DNA of 64,000 nucleotides from Ruegeria arenilitoris (GCF_013032445.1 NZ_WQCA01000009.1:1-64000); one strand, 5' to 3'; shown: positions 34,563 to 44,620, numbered from the stretch's first letter. Notes: generated by a model not told the origin, from the letters alone. Numbers and translations are program-made.

Positions 34563-35443
34563 GCCTGTCGTCCGCGCCAAAGGATATACAACCCCGAGGC
34601 CACGATCAGCGCGCTGCCGATCCACATGGTCTGATCCAATTGCTCACCAAACATGACCACACCCAAACCGACGCCAAACAGCAGGCGTGAATAGCGGAAT
34701 GGTGTAACGGCCGAGACTTCACCCGTCCGCATGGCTTTCATCAGCGCCGAGTACGCTGCTGTGCCCATCAGTATCGCGCCAACCACATGCAGGCTGGTGT
34801 GCAGATCCAGCGGTGCCATCGGCGCGCCCTCCCAGAACTGATAGGCCAATCCGGCGACGACGATGCAGAGGAAGCCGTAGAACCCCAGCACCTCGGTTCC
34901 AAGCGTCGCGGGTGCGGCGCGGCTGGCCAGATCGCGCCCGGCAAAGCCCAGCATCCCCAACACCGCAAGGATCGACAGGGCGGAGAAACTGTCTCCGGTC
35001 GGTTGGATGATGATCACAACGCCTATCAAACCGATCAAAATGGCGCTCCAACGGCGCCAGCCGACCGCCTCACCAAAGAACAGCGCCGCACCTGCGACCA
35101 CGACCAGAGGTGTGGCCTGCAGGATCACGGTCGCAGCTGACAGGGGTGTCAGCGTGATCGCCAGCACATAGAACAGCCGCCCTAGGATCTCGAACAGCAC
35201 CCGCACCTTCATCGGGCGCGAAAGTACGTCCCGGTGAAACAGGTTGGTGCCCCGCAGCATCGCCACTGCCGCAAAGATCACGGTTCCCCCGGCGCCGAAC
35301 AAGACCAGAATTTGCCAGATCGGCAACGCGGCGGACGCGCCTTTTAACAGCGCATCTTCCAGCGCGAAGAGCGCCATTCCGGCGGTCATCCACGCGCTGC
35401 CGATCAGGTTGGATCGGGGGTCGGTTTGAATATGTGCGGTCAT
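34559..35443 (-). CDS. DMT-superfamily transporter (EamA)
   Basis: 294 residues from the ATG at 35443, with about ten hydrophobic segments arranged as two EamA repeats ([19 protein letters not shown] and [20 protein letters not shown] near the ends of each half). Inner-membrane carrier for small metabolites, commonly amino acids, purines or sugar phosphates. It is convergent with uvrC and shares the last bases of its stop. The longer open frame upstream to 35896 overlaps pgsA and is not real. Confidence 0.88.
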   Translation of the reverse strand: MTAHIQTDPRSNLIGSAWMTAGMALFALEDALLKGASAALPIWQILVLFGAGGTVIFAAVAMLRGTNLFHRDVLSRPMKVRVLFEILGRLFYVLAITLTPLSAATVILQATPLVVVAGAALFFGEAVGWRRWSAILIGLIGVVIIIQPTGDSFSALSILAVLGMLGFAGRDLASRAAPATLGTEVLGFYGFLCIVVAGLAYQFWEGAPMAPLDLHTSLHVVGAILMGTAAYSALMKAMRTGEVSAVTPFRYSRLLFGVGLGVVMFGEQLDQTMWIGSALIVASGLYILWRGRQA

Positions 35444-35626
35444 GCTGTGCGGTCGCTCCTGAGCCGTCCGCCAATCTGACCGCAAAGGCGTCGCGCGCCA
35501 AGCAGTATCTGACCGAGAGTTCCCGGTTGCGACCCTTTGCCTTTTGGCCCTGCAACTGCCTGTGATCGGGCCAGTTTTTTGCCGGCCCGTCTTTTCTGTC
35601 CCGAACCGGCGATGTAGTGTCGGTCC

Positions 35627-36295
35627 ATGAAGTGGAACCTGCCCAATATTCTGACCGTGCTGCGCCTGCTTGCGGCCCCCGGTCTGGCCGTAATGTTTCT
35701 GTATTTTACCCGTCCCTATGCCGACTGGTTCGCGCTGATCCTGTTCATGACCGCAGCGATCACCGACTGGTTCGATGGCTATCTGGCCCGTGCGTGGAAA
35801 CAGGAAACCAAGATGGGCGCGATGATGGACCCGATTGCCGACAAGGCGATGGTGGTGATCGCGCTGATGATCCTTGTGGGCTATTCGACCGAACACTGGA
35901 CGCCGTGGCTGGTGCTGCCGGCCACCGTGATCCTGTTCCGCGAGGTGTTTGTCTCGGGCCTTCGTGAATATCTGGGCGACACGGCGGGCACGCTGAAGGT
36001 GACCAAGCTGGCCAAGTGGAAGACAACCGCGCAGATGGTTGCCATCGCGGTTCTGTTCTCACAGGGGATCTTCGAACACTATTTTGTCATGGCCACCTTC
36101 GGGATGGACGCCGCCACGATGGATCAGGTTCTGACCGGACGGGTCGAGGACCTGAACCACATCCGCTGGCATCTTGAGGGGATGTTCTGGTCCGGCCGCA
36201 TCGGTTTGTGGCTGCTGTGGATTGCCGCAACGCTGACATTGATCACCGGCTATGACTACCTACGTAAAGCCATGCCCCATCTGAAGGAGAGCTAA
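35627..36295 (+). CDS. pgsA: CDP-diacylglycerol-glycerol-3-phosphate phosphatidyltransferase
   Basis: 222 residues. It makes phosphatidylglycerol phosphate, the first committed step to phosphatidylglycerol and cardiolipin, in the inner membrane. MKWNLPNILTVLRLLAAP begins the protein. The CDP-alcohol phosphotransferase motif reads DWFDGYLAR followed by KMGAMMDPIADK, with all aspartates present. Four or more membrane segments. The molybdopterin genes follow after 3 bp on the same strand. Confidence 0.95.
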   Translation: MKWNLPNILTVLRLLAAPGLAVMFLYFTRPYADWFALILFMTAAITDWFDGYLARAWKQETKMGAMMDPIADKAMVVIALMILVGYSTEHWTPWLVLPATVILFREVFVSGLREYLGDTAGTLKVTKLAKWKTTAQMVAIAVLFSQGIFEHYFVMATFGMDAATMDQVLTGRVEDLNHIRWHLEGMFWSGRIGLWLLWIAATLTLITGYDYLRKAMPHLKES

Positions 36296-36298
36296 CCG

Positions 36299-36544
36299 AT
36301 GGACGTGCTGTATTTCGCTTGGGTGCGCGAACGCATCGGCCTGCCGAAAGAGAAGGTCGAAACACAGGCCGCAACGGTGTCCGACTTGGTGGCTGAACTC
36401 AGCGCACGCGAGGACCGTTATGCTGCGGCCTTCGCCGACCTTTCCGCGCTGCGAGTCGCGCTGGATCAGGAGCTATCGGATTTTGACGCTTCGCTGGCTG
36501 GCGTGCGCGAGGTTGCATTCTTCCCGCCGATGACCGGTGGCTAA
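36299..36544 (+). CDS. moaD: Molybdopterin synthase small subunit
   Basis: 81 residues, ubiquitin-like fold. It ends in the required Gly-Gly (FFPPMTGG), whose C-terminus carries the thiocarboxylate sulfur for molybdopterin synthesis. It starts 3 bp after pgsA and stops 1 bp before moaE, so the three genes form an operon. Intact and of normal length. Confidence 0.94.
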   Translation: MDVLYFAWVRERIGLPKEKVETQAATVSDLVAELSAREDRYAAAFADLSALRVALDQELSDFDASLAGVREVAFFPPMTGG

Positions 36545-36545
36545 G

Positions 36546-36989
36546 ATGCGCATCGCTGTTCAGGAAGAGGCGTTTGATCTGGGAGCCGAGGCCAACGCAT
36601 TCGCGTCGGGCAACGCAGCCAACGGAGCAATCGTGACCTTCACCGGCGTCGTGCGCGATCTGGCCTCGGGCGATCTGGACGTGATGGAGATCGAGCATTA
36701 CCCCGGCATGACCGAACGCGCCCTGACCAAGATTGCCCAAGAGGCGCAATCACGCTGGTCGCTGGGCGATGTGCTGGTGATCCACCGTCACGGACGGTTG
36801 GCCCCGGGGGACCGGATCATGATGGTGGCCACAGCCGCACCCCATCGCAAGGACGCGTTTGAGGCGGCGGAATACCTGATGGACTACCTGAAATCCCGCG
36901 CACCGTTCTGGAAAAAGGAAATCACCAAATCCGGTGAGGAATGGGTGGCTGCCAAGGATGAAGACGAAGACGCCTTGAGCCGTTGGTAG
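36546..36989 (+). CDS. moaE: Molybdopterin synthase large subunit
   Basis: 147 residues from the ATG at 36546, one base after the moaD stop; an in-frame GTG 9 bases upstream is inside moaD. With MoaD it converts cyclic pyranopterin monophosphate to molybdopterin. Recognisable segments: GAIVTFTGVVRDLASG, EIEHYPGMTE, VIHRHGRLAPGD and the catalytic region KSRAPFWKKE, including the Lys used for thiocarboxylate transfer. Confidence 0.94.
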   Translation: MRIAVQEEAFDLGAEANAFASGNAANGAIVTFTGVVRDLASGDLDVMEIEHYPGMTERALTKIAQEAQSRWSLGDVLVIHRHGRLAPGDRIMMVATAAPHRKDAFEAAEYLMDYLKSRAPFWKKEITKSGEEWVAAKDEDEDALSRW

Positions 36990-36997
36990 AGACAAGG

Positions 36998-37024
36998 TCC
37001 GGCACCCGCTTGTCGGATGCCGGA
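36998..37024. terminator. Hairpin between moaE and a convergent gene
   Basis: TCCGGCA / TGCCGGA, a 7-bp stem with a 13-base loop, immediately after moaE and just before the end of the convergent gene. There is no strong T-run on either side. Confidence 0.45.
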
Positions 37025-37038
37025 GTTGGCAGATCGGC

Positions 37039-37569
37039 TTAGCTGCTCTGTTCAGAATTGCAGGTACGCGCAGCTTCAATAGCTTTTAGAGTACCGTCGA
37101 GGCTTACCGTAAAGCCGGTTTCTTTTTCCGGGAAAACGGTCATCTCGTATTTCTTCATGACGTCTTCAACGAATTGTGGATTGTTCGCCAGAATGTAGCC
37201 CCCCGTGTATCCGTCAGCGAGGTGCTTTGTCTTCTTGCGAGCTTCGGCCGAGTACACGTTGCCATCCAGTGACAATATAATCTCTTCCTTTTTGCCTTTT
37301 AAGCCGATGTCGTTTTGGGTGAAAACTCCGAGGTATCCCATTTCCTGATCTTTGGTCAGCCCCATCTGAACGACGTTGCTATTTTCGTCGACGCGTTCGA
37401 TCAGGCAGGATCCACGGGTTTCGTCTACATAGATCGTCCAGCCGGACTCTTCGCCCCATTTTGTAAAGGTGTCATTCTCTGACGGGATAACATCGCTTGA
37501 GGCATATGCAGCGGTTGTGAAGAACATCCCAAGGATTGCGGCGGTCTTAGTTGTATTATTGAGAATCAT
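37039..37569 (-). CDS. Secreted or periplasmic hypothetical protein
   Basis: 176 residues from the ATG at 37569. It has a classical signal peptide (AAILGMFFTTAAYA, cleavage probably before SSD). The mature part has SGWTIYVDETRGSCLIERV near its start and a Cys near the C-terminus (EAARTCNS), which could form a disulfide. Otherwise I recognise only a loose resemblance to small roseobacter periplasmic proteins. Base composition is lower in GC than its neighbours, hinting at later acquisition. It is convergent with moaE and monocistronic. Confidence 0.7.
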   Translation of the reverse strand: MILNNTTKTAAILGMFFTTAAYASSDVIPSENDTFTKWGEESGWTIYVDETRGSCLIERVDENSNVVQMGLTKDQEMGYLGVFTQNDIGLKGKKEEIILSLDGNVYSAEARKKTKHLADGYTGGYILANNPQFVEDVMKKYEMTVFPEKETGFTVSLDGTLKAIEAARTCNSEQSS

Positions 37570-37741
37570 AGTACACTCCAGTTGCTTGGATCGTGAACAA
37601 TTCAGTGTGCAGGCAAAAACACACCAATTCATATTATTGAATTTATTGCTAAAATGAAGACAGCAGAATCTGACCGGCTAAAACCTGCCGATTAACCTAG
37701 CCTTTGCAATATCGGTAAGCGCGCAATTCGAATTGGTTGCA

Positions 37742-38062
37742 TCAATCCGCGTTGTTGACGCGGCCGCGAAGTTCTTCGGCCTCTTGCCGAGCGGCGCGCA
37801 GGCCGTCCATGGCGGCGGCGAGTTCGGCTTCGGCCTGAGTCAACTGGTTGGTCAGTTCGGCCTCGCGCTGTTGCAGGTAAGTGATCGCCTGATCCCGGGT
37901 TTCTTCGGCCTCGTGCAATTCCTGGCTCATGCGGTCCAGATCGGCCACGTCGCTTTGGCGCACGCGGGACAATCGGTGGGCCAGCCAGTTGGCGAACCAG
38001 CCCATGCAGAAAGCCGCGAACAGGATGATGGCGGTGGCGATGATGAATTCGATTCTGTTCAC
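37742..38062 (-). CDS. Single-pass membrane coiled-coil protein
   Basis: 106 residues from the GTG at 38062, 1 bp after the OmpA-family stop, with AGGGG upstream. One N-terminal membrane helix (FIIATAIILFAAFCMGW) is followed by about 75 residues of Ala/Glu/Gln-rich coiled-coil facing one compartment. Probably cotranslated with the upstream envelope protein. It may help anchor or assemble it. Function unknown. Confidence 0.75.
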   Translation of the reverse strand: MNRIEFIIATAIILFAAFCMGWFANWLAHRLSRVRQSDVADLDRMSQELHEAEETRDQAITYLQQREAELTNQLTQAEAELAAAMDGLRAARQEAEELRGRVNNAD

Positions 38063-38063
38063 T

Positions 38064-39980
38064 TTACTGGTCCCCTGCATCCGCGTCTGAGGCGGGTGTG
38101 TCCGTCTGTTCGGCCTCGATCGATTCCGCCTCGATCGCGTCCAGCCCGGTTTCGGTGTTTGCCACCGGCTCGGGGCGGATCAGCCGGAACTCGATCCGGC
38201 GGTTTTCCTCGCGGCCTTCTTCGGTGCCGTTGTCGGCAATCGGTTGCGTTTCCCCATAACCCACGGCGGTAAAGCTGGCGGTGGGCACGCGGCGGCCACG
38301 CAATTCGTTCAGGATGGACTGAGCGCGCGACTGGCTGAGCTGCTGGTTCATCTCTTCGCGGCCCTGACTGTCGGTATGGCCCTGAATCTCCAGCCGGATC
38401 GGTCCGCATTCGCGCAGGATGTCTGCAATCTGGTTCACTGTATCGCGTGAGTCGGCGGCGACGGTAGCCGAGCCGGGCTCGAACGCGATCTTGGTGCCGG
38501 CCTGAACCTCGGCGATGCGTTCTTCGCACACTTCTGGGTCAGGCAGTTTGTCCGCAGGTTCGGGCGGTTCCTGATAGGTGATCAACAGGGTGAATTCCTG
38601 CGCGTCGCCCAGTTTTTCGGACAGCAGGCCGGCAATCTGCGCTTTCGTCTCGGGGTCATGGCTGATGCCGTTCAGGACCAGATCGTCCGGAGTGACCGTC
38701 AGCGCGCCGTTATGCAACTGCGCCAGCGCCTCAAGCCCGGTCAGAACGCGCACCGGCCAGCCCATAGGCAACCCATCGGGCGCGATGCGGGTCGCGGTGT
38801 GGACCAATTCGGACCCAAAAGCGGCGCGGGCATAGCTGTCGACCATGTCGCGCTGGGTCTCGTCACCCAAACGTCCGCGCATCTGAACCAGCCCTTCGGG
38901 GCTGCGCGTGGCAGTGAATTCAGGGGGACCTTCTTCGCCCTCGGTTTCGGGGGGCGGCAGAATGGCGTGAAGGGCAAAGACCGGGGGCAGGGCGTTTTCA
39001 AGCTCACCCACCACGCGGTCGAATGCTCCGGCGGCAGTGCCTTCTGCAGCGGCCAGAGTGATATCCGCATCCGACATGGTCACCGAACCGCCGCCCAACT
39101 CGGCCAGAGCATTGATGCTCAGAACGGCAGCCTCGGACCAGCGGGGCGAGGGCACGCCCAAACCGATTGTGCAGCTATAGGGGCCGGTCATGCCCGCCTC
39201 TTGCGCGGCAGCAATGATCGCCTCGCGCGCATTTTCGTCCTGCGCCGAGCAGGCATCGAACTGGCCGCCATTCGCGTCGATCAGAAAGCGCAGGGTAAAG
39301 GGCGTGATCACCGGGCGCGGGGCCGAGATCGATAGCCCGATCCGCAGGCTTGGCGGCGCGGCGCGGTTCAGGTCCTGCTCCAGCCTTTCTTTTTCCTGCT
39401 GGCTGTCGGCAATTGCAGTGATCTTGACCAGCCCGGGACTGGCCGAGATTTTGGCGCGCGGCAGGCGCGTCAAAGCGTCAACGGCATAGGTGATCGCGGC
39501 GTCCCACCCGTTAGGCTTTGGATAGTCGGCGGTTTCCATGAGGTCCGCCACCGGGGCACCGCTGGCCAGATCGCTCAGCCGCTCCATCAGCGCCTCGCGG
39601 TCTTCGTTGGCAGGGATCAGGCCGATCACCGAGATGCCGCTGTCATTGCGCAGAATCTCGGCCGAGAACCGGGGCGCGGCCAGTTCGGTTGTCGGGGCCA
39701 CCTGCATTTCGTCGATCACGCGTGAAGTGTCGACCTCAGTCCCTGCTGCGGTCAGCGCGTTGAAACGGGTAGCCTCATCGGTTGCCGTTCCCGTCAGCAC
39801 GACGCGTAAACCGTCCGAATGTACCTCGGCCCAGTCATGTCCTTTCAGGTCCAGCGCCCGGCGCACGGCAAATTCGGACGTTTCTTCAACCTTGGTCACG
39901 GCAAAGCTGGCGGCCAGCAGGCACAGGCCCGCCGACACAAGGAAGATAAGACCAACGGCAAAGAAATAGGGCAAACGCAT
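38064..39980 (-). CDS. OmpA-family protein with BON-like domains
   Basis: 638 residues. An N-terminal membrane anchor (FFAVGLIFLVSAGLCLLA) is followed by several repeated BON-like domains (about 40-420). A C-terminal OmpA peptidoglycan-binding domain (about 480-600) reads FEPGSATVAADS, then LEIQGHTDSQGREEMNQQLS and ENRRIEFRL, with the meso-DAP-binding Asp and Arg. The acidic tail is not conserved-looking. It likely ties the inner membrane or periplasmic factors to the cell wall. First of a two-gene operon with the coiled-coil protein. Confidence 0.85.
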   Translation of the reverse strand: MRLPYFFAVGLIFLVSAGLCLLAASFAVTKVEETSEFAVRRALDLKGHDWAEVHSDGLRVVLTGTATDEATRFNALTAAGTEVDTSRVIDEMQVAPTTELAAPRFSAEILRNDSGISVIGLIPANEDREALMERLSDLASGAPVADLMETADYPKPNGWDAAITYAVDALTRLPRAKISASPGLVKITAIADSQQEKERLEQDLNRAAPPSLRIGLSISAPRPVITPFTLRFLIDANGGQFDACSAQDENAREAIIAAAQEAGMTGPYSCTIGLGVPSPRWSEAAVLSINALAELGGGSVTMSDADITLAAAEGTAAGAFDRVVGELENALPPVFALHAILPPPETEGEEGPPEFTATRSPEGLVQMRGRLGDETQRDMVDSYARAAFGSELVHTATRIAPDGLPMGWPVRVLTGLEALAQLHNGALTVTPDDLVLNGISHDPETKAQIAGLLSEKLGDAQEFTLLITYQEPPEPADKLPDPEVCEERIAEVQAGTKIAFEPGSATVAADSRDTVNQIADILRECGPIRLEIQGHTDSQGREEMNQQLSQSRAQSILNELRGRRVPTASFTAVGYGETQPIADNGTEEGREENRRIEFRLIRPEPVANTETGLDAIEAESIEAEQTDTPASDADAGDQ

Positions 39981-40044
39981 GTGCGGGTTATCGACTCCTC
40001 AAGCGATAAGGCGAACTCTTACAGAGCCGCGCGGTCAGGTGCAA

Positions 40045-41007
40045 TCAGAGCAGCAGTGCGACGCAGAGGAAGATCAGCGGAATAAGGCCAGTGTCCCGGT
40101 TGGCGCGGAACAGTTGCAGCAGTTTCGCATTGTCCTCGATATCCAGCCCGCGCAATTGCCACGCCATATGCCAGCCCATCGCCCATGGTCCGCCTAGGGC
40201 AACGACCAGTGCAAGGATCGATGCCTGTGACATAACTCCGTCTATGATCGCCAGTCCCATCAGAAATACCGTGGCCACAAGGAAGTACTTCAGCCAGCGC
40301 GCGGTATCGGTGCTAAATAACCGGGCGGTGGATTTGATGCCGATCAGCTCATCATCCTCGGTGTCCTGATGCGCATAGATCGTGTCATAGAACAGCGTCC
40401 AGGCGATCCCGGCCAGATAGAGGGTGATTGCAGGCACGCCGACCGTGCCGGTATGTGCCGCCCAAGCCAGCAGGATGCCCCAGTTGAAGGCCAGCCCCAG
40501 AAACACCTGCGGCCACCACGTGAACCGCTTGGCATAGGGGTACACCGCCACCGGCAACAGCGACAGCACGCCCATGGCGATGGCGGCCTGATTGAAGCTA
40601 AGCAGAATTCCCAGCGCCAGCAGGCATTGCAGACCCATCCAGATCACTGCCTGTTTCACGCTGACTTGGCCCGAGGGGATCGGGCGCGACCGGGTGCGTT
40701 CCACCTGCCCGTCGAACTTACGGTCGGTGATATCGTTCCACGTGCAACCCGCGCCGCGCATCAGGAAGGCCCCGATGGCGCAGCCGATGGCGATCCACAG
40801 GTCCTCCCATCTTGGATTGCCGTCGCTCAGGATGGCCAGTGCCAGGCCCCACCAGCAGGGAATCAGAAGCAGCCACGTGCCAATGGGCCGGTCCGCGCGG
40901 GAAAGGCGCAGGTAAGGGCGGGCGAATGCGGGCGCATGTGTGTCGACCCAGTTGCCACTGACCGCATCTGCGACCTGACCGTCTGGTGTTGGGGCGTTGC
41001 CTTGCAT
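40045..41007 (-). CDS. ubiA: 4-hydroxybenzoate polyprenyltransferase
   Basis: 320 residues from the ATG at 41007. The open frame reaching 41778 covers the opposite-strand rsmE and is not part of the gene. It prenylates 4-hydroxybenzoate in ubiquinone synthesis, in the inner membrane. First Asp-rich motif: CTWNDITDRKFDGQVERT followed by RSRPIPSG. Second motif: DTIYAHQDTEDDELIGIKS. About eight membrane segments. It is divergent from rsmE with only 12 bp between the two start codons. Confidence 0.94.
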   Translation of the reverse strand: MQGNAPTPDGQVADAVSGNWVDTHAPAFARPYLRLSRADRPIGTWLLLIPCWWGLALAILSDGNPRWEDLWIAIGCAIGAFLMRGAGCTWNDITDRKFDGQVERTRSRPIPSGQVSVKQAVIWMGLQCLLALGILLSFNQAAIAMGVLSLLPVAVYPYAKRFTWWPQVFLGLAFNWGILLAWAAHTGTVGVPAITLYLAGIAWTLFYDTIYAHQDTEDDELIGIKSTARLFSTDTARWLKYFLVATVFLMGLAIIDGVMSQASILALVVALGGPWAMGWHMAWQLRGLDIEDNAKLLQLFRANRDTGLIPLIFLCVALLL

Positions 41008-41019
41008 ATGTAACGTCTC

Positions 41020-41745
41020 ATGAGTGCAAAGATCAGACTGTATGTAGAGCACCCTCTGGGTCAGGGGCAATCGGTAGATTTGACGCGCGAGCAGGCCCAC
41101 TACCTGTTCGGCGTCATGCGTCTGGCCGTGGGCGGGCAGGTGGCCCTGTTCAACGGCAAGGACGGAGAATGGCTGGCCGAAGTCGCCGAGGCTGGTAAGC
41201 GCGGCGGCGTTCTGAGCTGCGTGGAACGGACCAAACCGCTGCAATTGCCGCCCGATCTGTGGTTCCTGTTTGCGCCGATCAAAAAGGCGCGCACCGATTT
41301 CATCGTTGAAAAAGCGGCGGAAATGGGTGCGGCGCGGATACTTCCGGTGCAGACCGAGTTCACCAATTCCGAACGCATCCGGCAGGACCGACTTCAAGCC
41401 CACGCCGTTGAGGCGGCCGAACAATGCGGCGGCACTTTCGTGCCCGAGGTCACCGATCTGCAACGTCTGGATCGTGTGTTGGATAGCTGGCCCGAAGACC
41501 GCCAGCTGATGTTCTGTAACGAGGCCGAGGTTGGCTCGGCCCTGCGTCTGGCGGCGAATGAAAAGGGTTTGCCGTGGGCGATTCTGATCGGCCCCGAGGG
41601 TGGATTCTCGGACCGGGAGCGCGCGCGGCTGACGGCGCTGCCCTATGCGCATGTGGTTAGTCTGGGCCCGCGCATCCTGCGCGCGGATACGGCGGCGGTG
41701 GCATCGCTGACCATGTGGCAGCAGGCGCTGGGGGATTGGTCGTGA
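41020..41745 (+). CDS. rsmE: 16S rRNA (uracil1498-N3)-methyltransferase
   Basis: 241 residues. A PUA-like N-terminus (REQAHYLFGVMRLAVGGQ) precedes a SPOUT domain with the knotted SAM site: LIGPEGGFSDRERARL and VSLGPRILRADTAAVASL. It methylates U1498 in the 30S decoding region. The start, MSAKIRLYVEHPLG, fits family N-termini. The stop overlaps the next gene's GTG. Confidence 0.94.
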   Translation: MSAKIRLYVEHPLGQGQSVDLTREQAHYLFGVMRLAVGGQVALFNGKDGEWLAEVAEAGKRGGVLSCVERTKPLQLPPDLWFLFAPIKKARTDFIVEKAAEMGAARILPVQTEFTNSERIRQDRLQAHAVEAAEQCGGTFVPEVTDLQRLDRVLDSWPEDRQLMFCNEAEVGSALRLAANEKGLPWAILIGPEGGFSDRERARLTALPYAHVVSLGPRILRADTAAVASLTMWQQALGDWS

Positions 41746-42590
41746 CGTGGCGACTGGCGACGGATGCGGGCGTGCCAAAGATCGACGCGTTCCTGTCGCA
41801 ACATATCCAGACTTCGATGTTCCCTCTGGCCAATCTGCGCGACTTTGGCCTGCGCGGCGATGACCCGCGCTCGGTGACTATCTGGGTGCTGGGCGATGGC
41901 CCGCGCGCTGTTTTCGCCATCACCAACGAAGGCATGGTAATGGCGCAATGCCCCGATTGCTCGGATGCCGAGCTTGCCGCGGCAGTCGCCCTGATCCGGG
42001 GCCACAAACTGTTCGGAGTTGCATCCGAGGCCACGCAGGCGCGCCGGATCATGCGGCTGGCCGGGTGGGACGACCGTCCCGCCACCCTGAACAGCGATGA
42101 GCCCGGCTTTACCCTGCAATTGGATGACCTTGAACTGCCGGACGTCGCCGGGGCGACGTTGGTGCCGTTAGATGATGTTGATTGCTCCATTCCCGAAGCC
42201 TGGCGTGAAAACTATCTGATCGAAGCTATGGATTTCGCCCCTGAACGCGCGCAGATACAGGCGAAAAAGGACATAGCAGCCTATATCCAGCGCAACTCGC
42301 ACAGGGTTCTGCTGATCGACGACCAGCCCGTTGCGATGACCGGGTTCAACGCCCGCCTGCCCGAGGTCGTGCAGATCGGAGGGGTCTATACCCCGCCCAA
42401 CCTGCGCGGCCGAGGCTATGCCCGGTTGGCGGTCGCACTGCATCTGATCCAGGCGCGCAACGGCGGGGCATCTCGTGCGGTTCTGTTCGCGGCTTCTGAT
42501 TCCGCGGCGCGTGCCTATATGGGTATTGGATTCAAACCCGCAGGGCAGTTCTCGCTGATCCTGTTCACCAACCCCGAGGACCCGGCATGA
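41742..42590 (+). CDS. GNAT-family N-acetyltransferase
   Basis: 282 residues, starting at the GTG at 41742 that overlaps the rsmE stop (GTGA). The acetyl-CoA-binding motif is in the C-terminal half: IGGVYTPPNLRGRGYARLAV, followed by SRAVLFAASDSAARAYMGIGF. The N-terminal 150 residues form a second, divergent GNAT-like lobe without a clear cofactor site. Substrate unknown. It is coupled to the downstream membrane-protein gene by ATGA. Confidence 0.85.
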   Translation: MTWRLATDAGVPKIDAFLSQHIQTSMFPLANLRDFGLRGDDPRSVTIWVLGDGPRAVFAITNEGMVMAQCPDCSDAELAAAVALIRGHKLFGVASEATQARRIMRLAGWDDRPATLNSDEPGFTLQLDDLELPDVAGATLVPLDDVDCSIPEAWRENYLIEAMDFAPERAQIQAKKDIAAYIQRNSHRVLLIDDQPVAMTGFNARLPEVVQIGGVYTPPNLRGRGYARLAVALHLIQARNGGASRAVLFAASDSAARAYMGIGFKPAGQFSLILFTNPEDPA

Positions 42591-43114
42591 GTTTCATCCG
42601 ACCCGAAGCCAAACTGACCCTTTGGCGCTGGCGCGAAGTGTTGGTGGCTATACTTGTGCTGTTGGTTGGCCTCAGCTGGATCAGCGGCCCCGGCGGATTG
42701 CTGGGTTGGCTGGGCTGGGTGTTGGTAGCCGTGTCCGTGGCGCTGGCCGTAATCGGAATTCAGCGTGCCCGATTCCGCACTGGTGTCGGGGGCCCCGGAG
42801 TGGTGACCATCGACGAAGGCCAGATCACCTATCTCGGCCCGCTGGACGGTGGCATGGTCGCCACGCGGGAAATCGAGCGTCTGGCGCTGGACCCGACCGC
42901 GTCCCCTGCGCATTGGGTGTTGGAACAGCCGGGCCAACCAGTGCTTCACATTCCTGTGAATGCCGAAGGGGCCGAAGCTCTGTTCGATGTCTTCTCGGCT
43001 CTTCCGGGGCTTAAAACCGAACAGATGCTAACCGAATTGAACGGCGGCGCGGCCCATCCGGTGGTGATCTGGGAACGGACGCCATCCCGCCCTGCCCACC
43101 TTAGGCTGCATTGA
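42587..43114 (+). CDS. Conserved hypothetical membrane protein
   Basis: 175 residues. Two closely spaced hydrophobic helices (about 18-60, VLVAILVLLVGLSWISG and WVLVAVSVALAVIG) are followed by a soluble domain of about 110 residues (VVTIDEGQITYLGPLDGG, then HIPVNAEGAEALFDVFS). The soluble part looks like a small beta-rich PH-like sensor, but this is an impression. It is cotranslated with the GNAT gene and lies upstream of gshA. Function unknown. Confidence 0.8.
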   Translation: MSFIRPEAKLTLWRWREVLVAILVLLVGLSWISGPGGLLGWLGWVLVAVSVALAVIGIQRARFRTGVGGPGVVTIDEGQITYLGPLDGGMVATREIERLALDPTASPAHWVLEQPGQPVLHIPVNAEGAEALFDVFSALPGLKTEQMLTELNGGAAHPVVIWERTPSRPAHLRLH

Positions 43115-43179
43115 CACTGGCGCGGTTTGCCCCCACGACTGACCAACTAGACAGACACATAAGGATCGGAGCGCGATTC

Positions 43180-44550
43180 ATGTCCATCCCCCAGTCCGGC
43201 GGCGGGCCGATCGAACGCCATGAGCAACTGGCCGAATACCTGGAGTCGGGCTGCAAGCCCAAGCAGGATTGGCGCATCGGAACCGAGCATGAGAAGTTCG
43301 GCTATTGCAAAGACACCCTGAAACCGCTGCCGTTTGAAGGAACGCGATCCATTGTGGCCGTTCTTGAAGGCCTGCGCGACCGTCACGGTTGGGCCGAAGT
43401 ACGCGAAGGCGGAAAGCTGATCGGTCTGGAAAAGGACGGCGCCAATGTCAGCCTCGAACCGGGTGGCGCGCTGGAACTGTCGGGTGCCCCGCTTGAGACG
43501 ATTCACGAGACCTGCGATGAGGTGAACACCCACCTGCGCGAAGTGAAGGACATCGCCGACGAGATTGGCGTGGGCTTCATCGGTCTGGGCGCGGCTCCGA
43601 TCTGGACCCATGACGAGATGCCGCTGATGCCCAAGGGCCGCTATCGGCTGATGAACGACTATATGGAGAAAGTCGGCACCATGGGCCGGGCCATGATGCG
43701 GCGGACATGTACGGTGCAGGTCAATATCGACTTCGGCTCCGAGGCCGACATGGTGCAGAAACTGCGCGTGGCGTTGGCCCTGCAGCCGGTTGCGACGGCG
43801 CTGTTTGCCAACTCTCCGTTCTTCGAAGGCAAGGTGAACGGTCAGAAAAGCTGGCGCAGCTATATCTGGCGTCATCTGGACGACGCGCGCACAGGCATGC
43901 TGCCTTTTGTGTTCGAAGAAGGCTTTGGCTTCGAACGCTACGTGCAATACGCGCTCGATGTGCCGATGTATTTTGTCTATCGCAACGGCGAATACATCAA
44001 CGCGCTGGGCATGTCTTTCCGCGACTTCCTGCAGGGCAAACTGCCCGCACTACCGGGTGAGACGCCGACGCTGAGCGACTGGGCCGATCACCTGACCACC
44101 GCCTTCCCCGAAGCGCGGATCAAGAAATTCATGGAAATGCGCGGCGCCGATGGCGGCCCTTGGCGTCGCCTATGCGCGCTGCCCGCGTTCTGGGTTGGCC
44201 TGACATACGATCAGGGCGCTCTGGATGCGGCCTGGGATCTGGTCAAAGGCTGGGATGCGGAAACCCGTGAAGCTCTGCGTATTGAGGCTGCAAAAGACGG
44301 CCTGCAAGCACAGGTTGGTAACATCAACATGCACGATCTGGCGCGTGAGGTTGTTGCAATCTCTGAGGCTGGTCTGAAATCCCGCGCCTTCCCCGGTGCT
44401 GGTGGTCTGGTCCCTGATGAAACGCATTTCCTGAACGCGCTGAAAGACAGCCTTGAGACCGGCAAGGTTCCGGCTGATGAGTTGCTGGAACACTACAATG
44501 GCGACTGGAATGGCGACCTGACGCGGGTGTTCCCGGAATACAGCTACTGA
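43180..44550 (+). CDS. gshA: Glutamate-cysteine ligase (plant/alphaproteobacterial type)
   Basis: 456 residues from the ATG at 43180. First step of glutathione synthesis: ATP-dependent joining of L-glutamate gamma-carboxyl to cysteine. Features of the class found in plants and Rhodobacterales: [39 protein letters not shown] and [14 protein letters not shown]. The start avoids overlap with the preceding membrane protein. Normal length and intact. Confidence 0.94.
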   Translation: MSIPQSGGGPIERHEQLAEYLESGCKPKQDWRIGTEHEKFGYCKDTLKPLPFEGTRSIVAVLEGLRDRHGWAEVREGGKLIGLEKDGANVSLEPGGALELSGAPLETIHETCDEVNTHLREVKDIADEIGVGFIGLGAAPIWTHDEMPLMPKGRYRLMNDYMEKVGTMGRAMMRRTCTVQVNIDFGSEADMVQKLRVALALQPVATALFANSPFFEGKVNGQKSWRSYIWRHLDDARTGMLPFVFEEGFGFERYVQYALDVPMYFVYRNGEYINALGMSFRDFLQGKLPALPGETPTLSDWADHLTTAFPEARIKKFMEMRGADGGPWRRLCALPAFWVGLTYDQGALDAAWDLVKGWDAETREALRIEAAKDGLQAQVGNINMHDLAREVVAISEAGLKSRAFPGAGGLVPDETHFLNALKDSLETGKVPADELLEHYNGDWNGDLTRVFPEYSY

Positions 44551-44620
44551 TCCGCTCAGTCCGGGTTGCATTCGCGGGGCTGGCCCGCTAGCAGGTTGGC
44601 GACCAAATTCAGAGGGCGTC

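Noticed and set aside
41008..41778. N-terminal extension of UbiA to 577 residues
   Set aside because: It is antisense to rsmE; family N-termini support the start at 41007.
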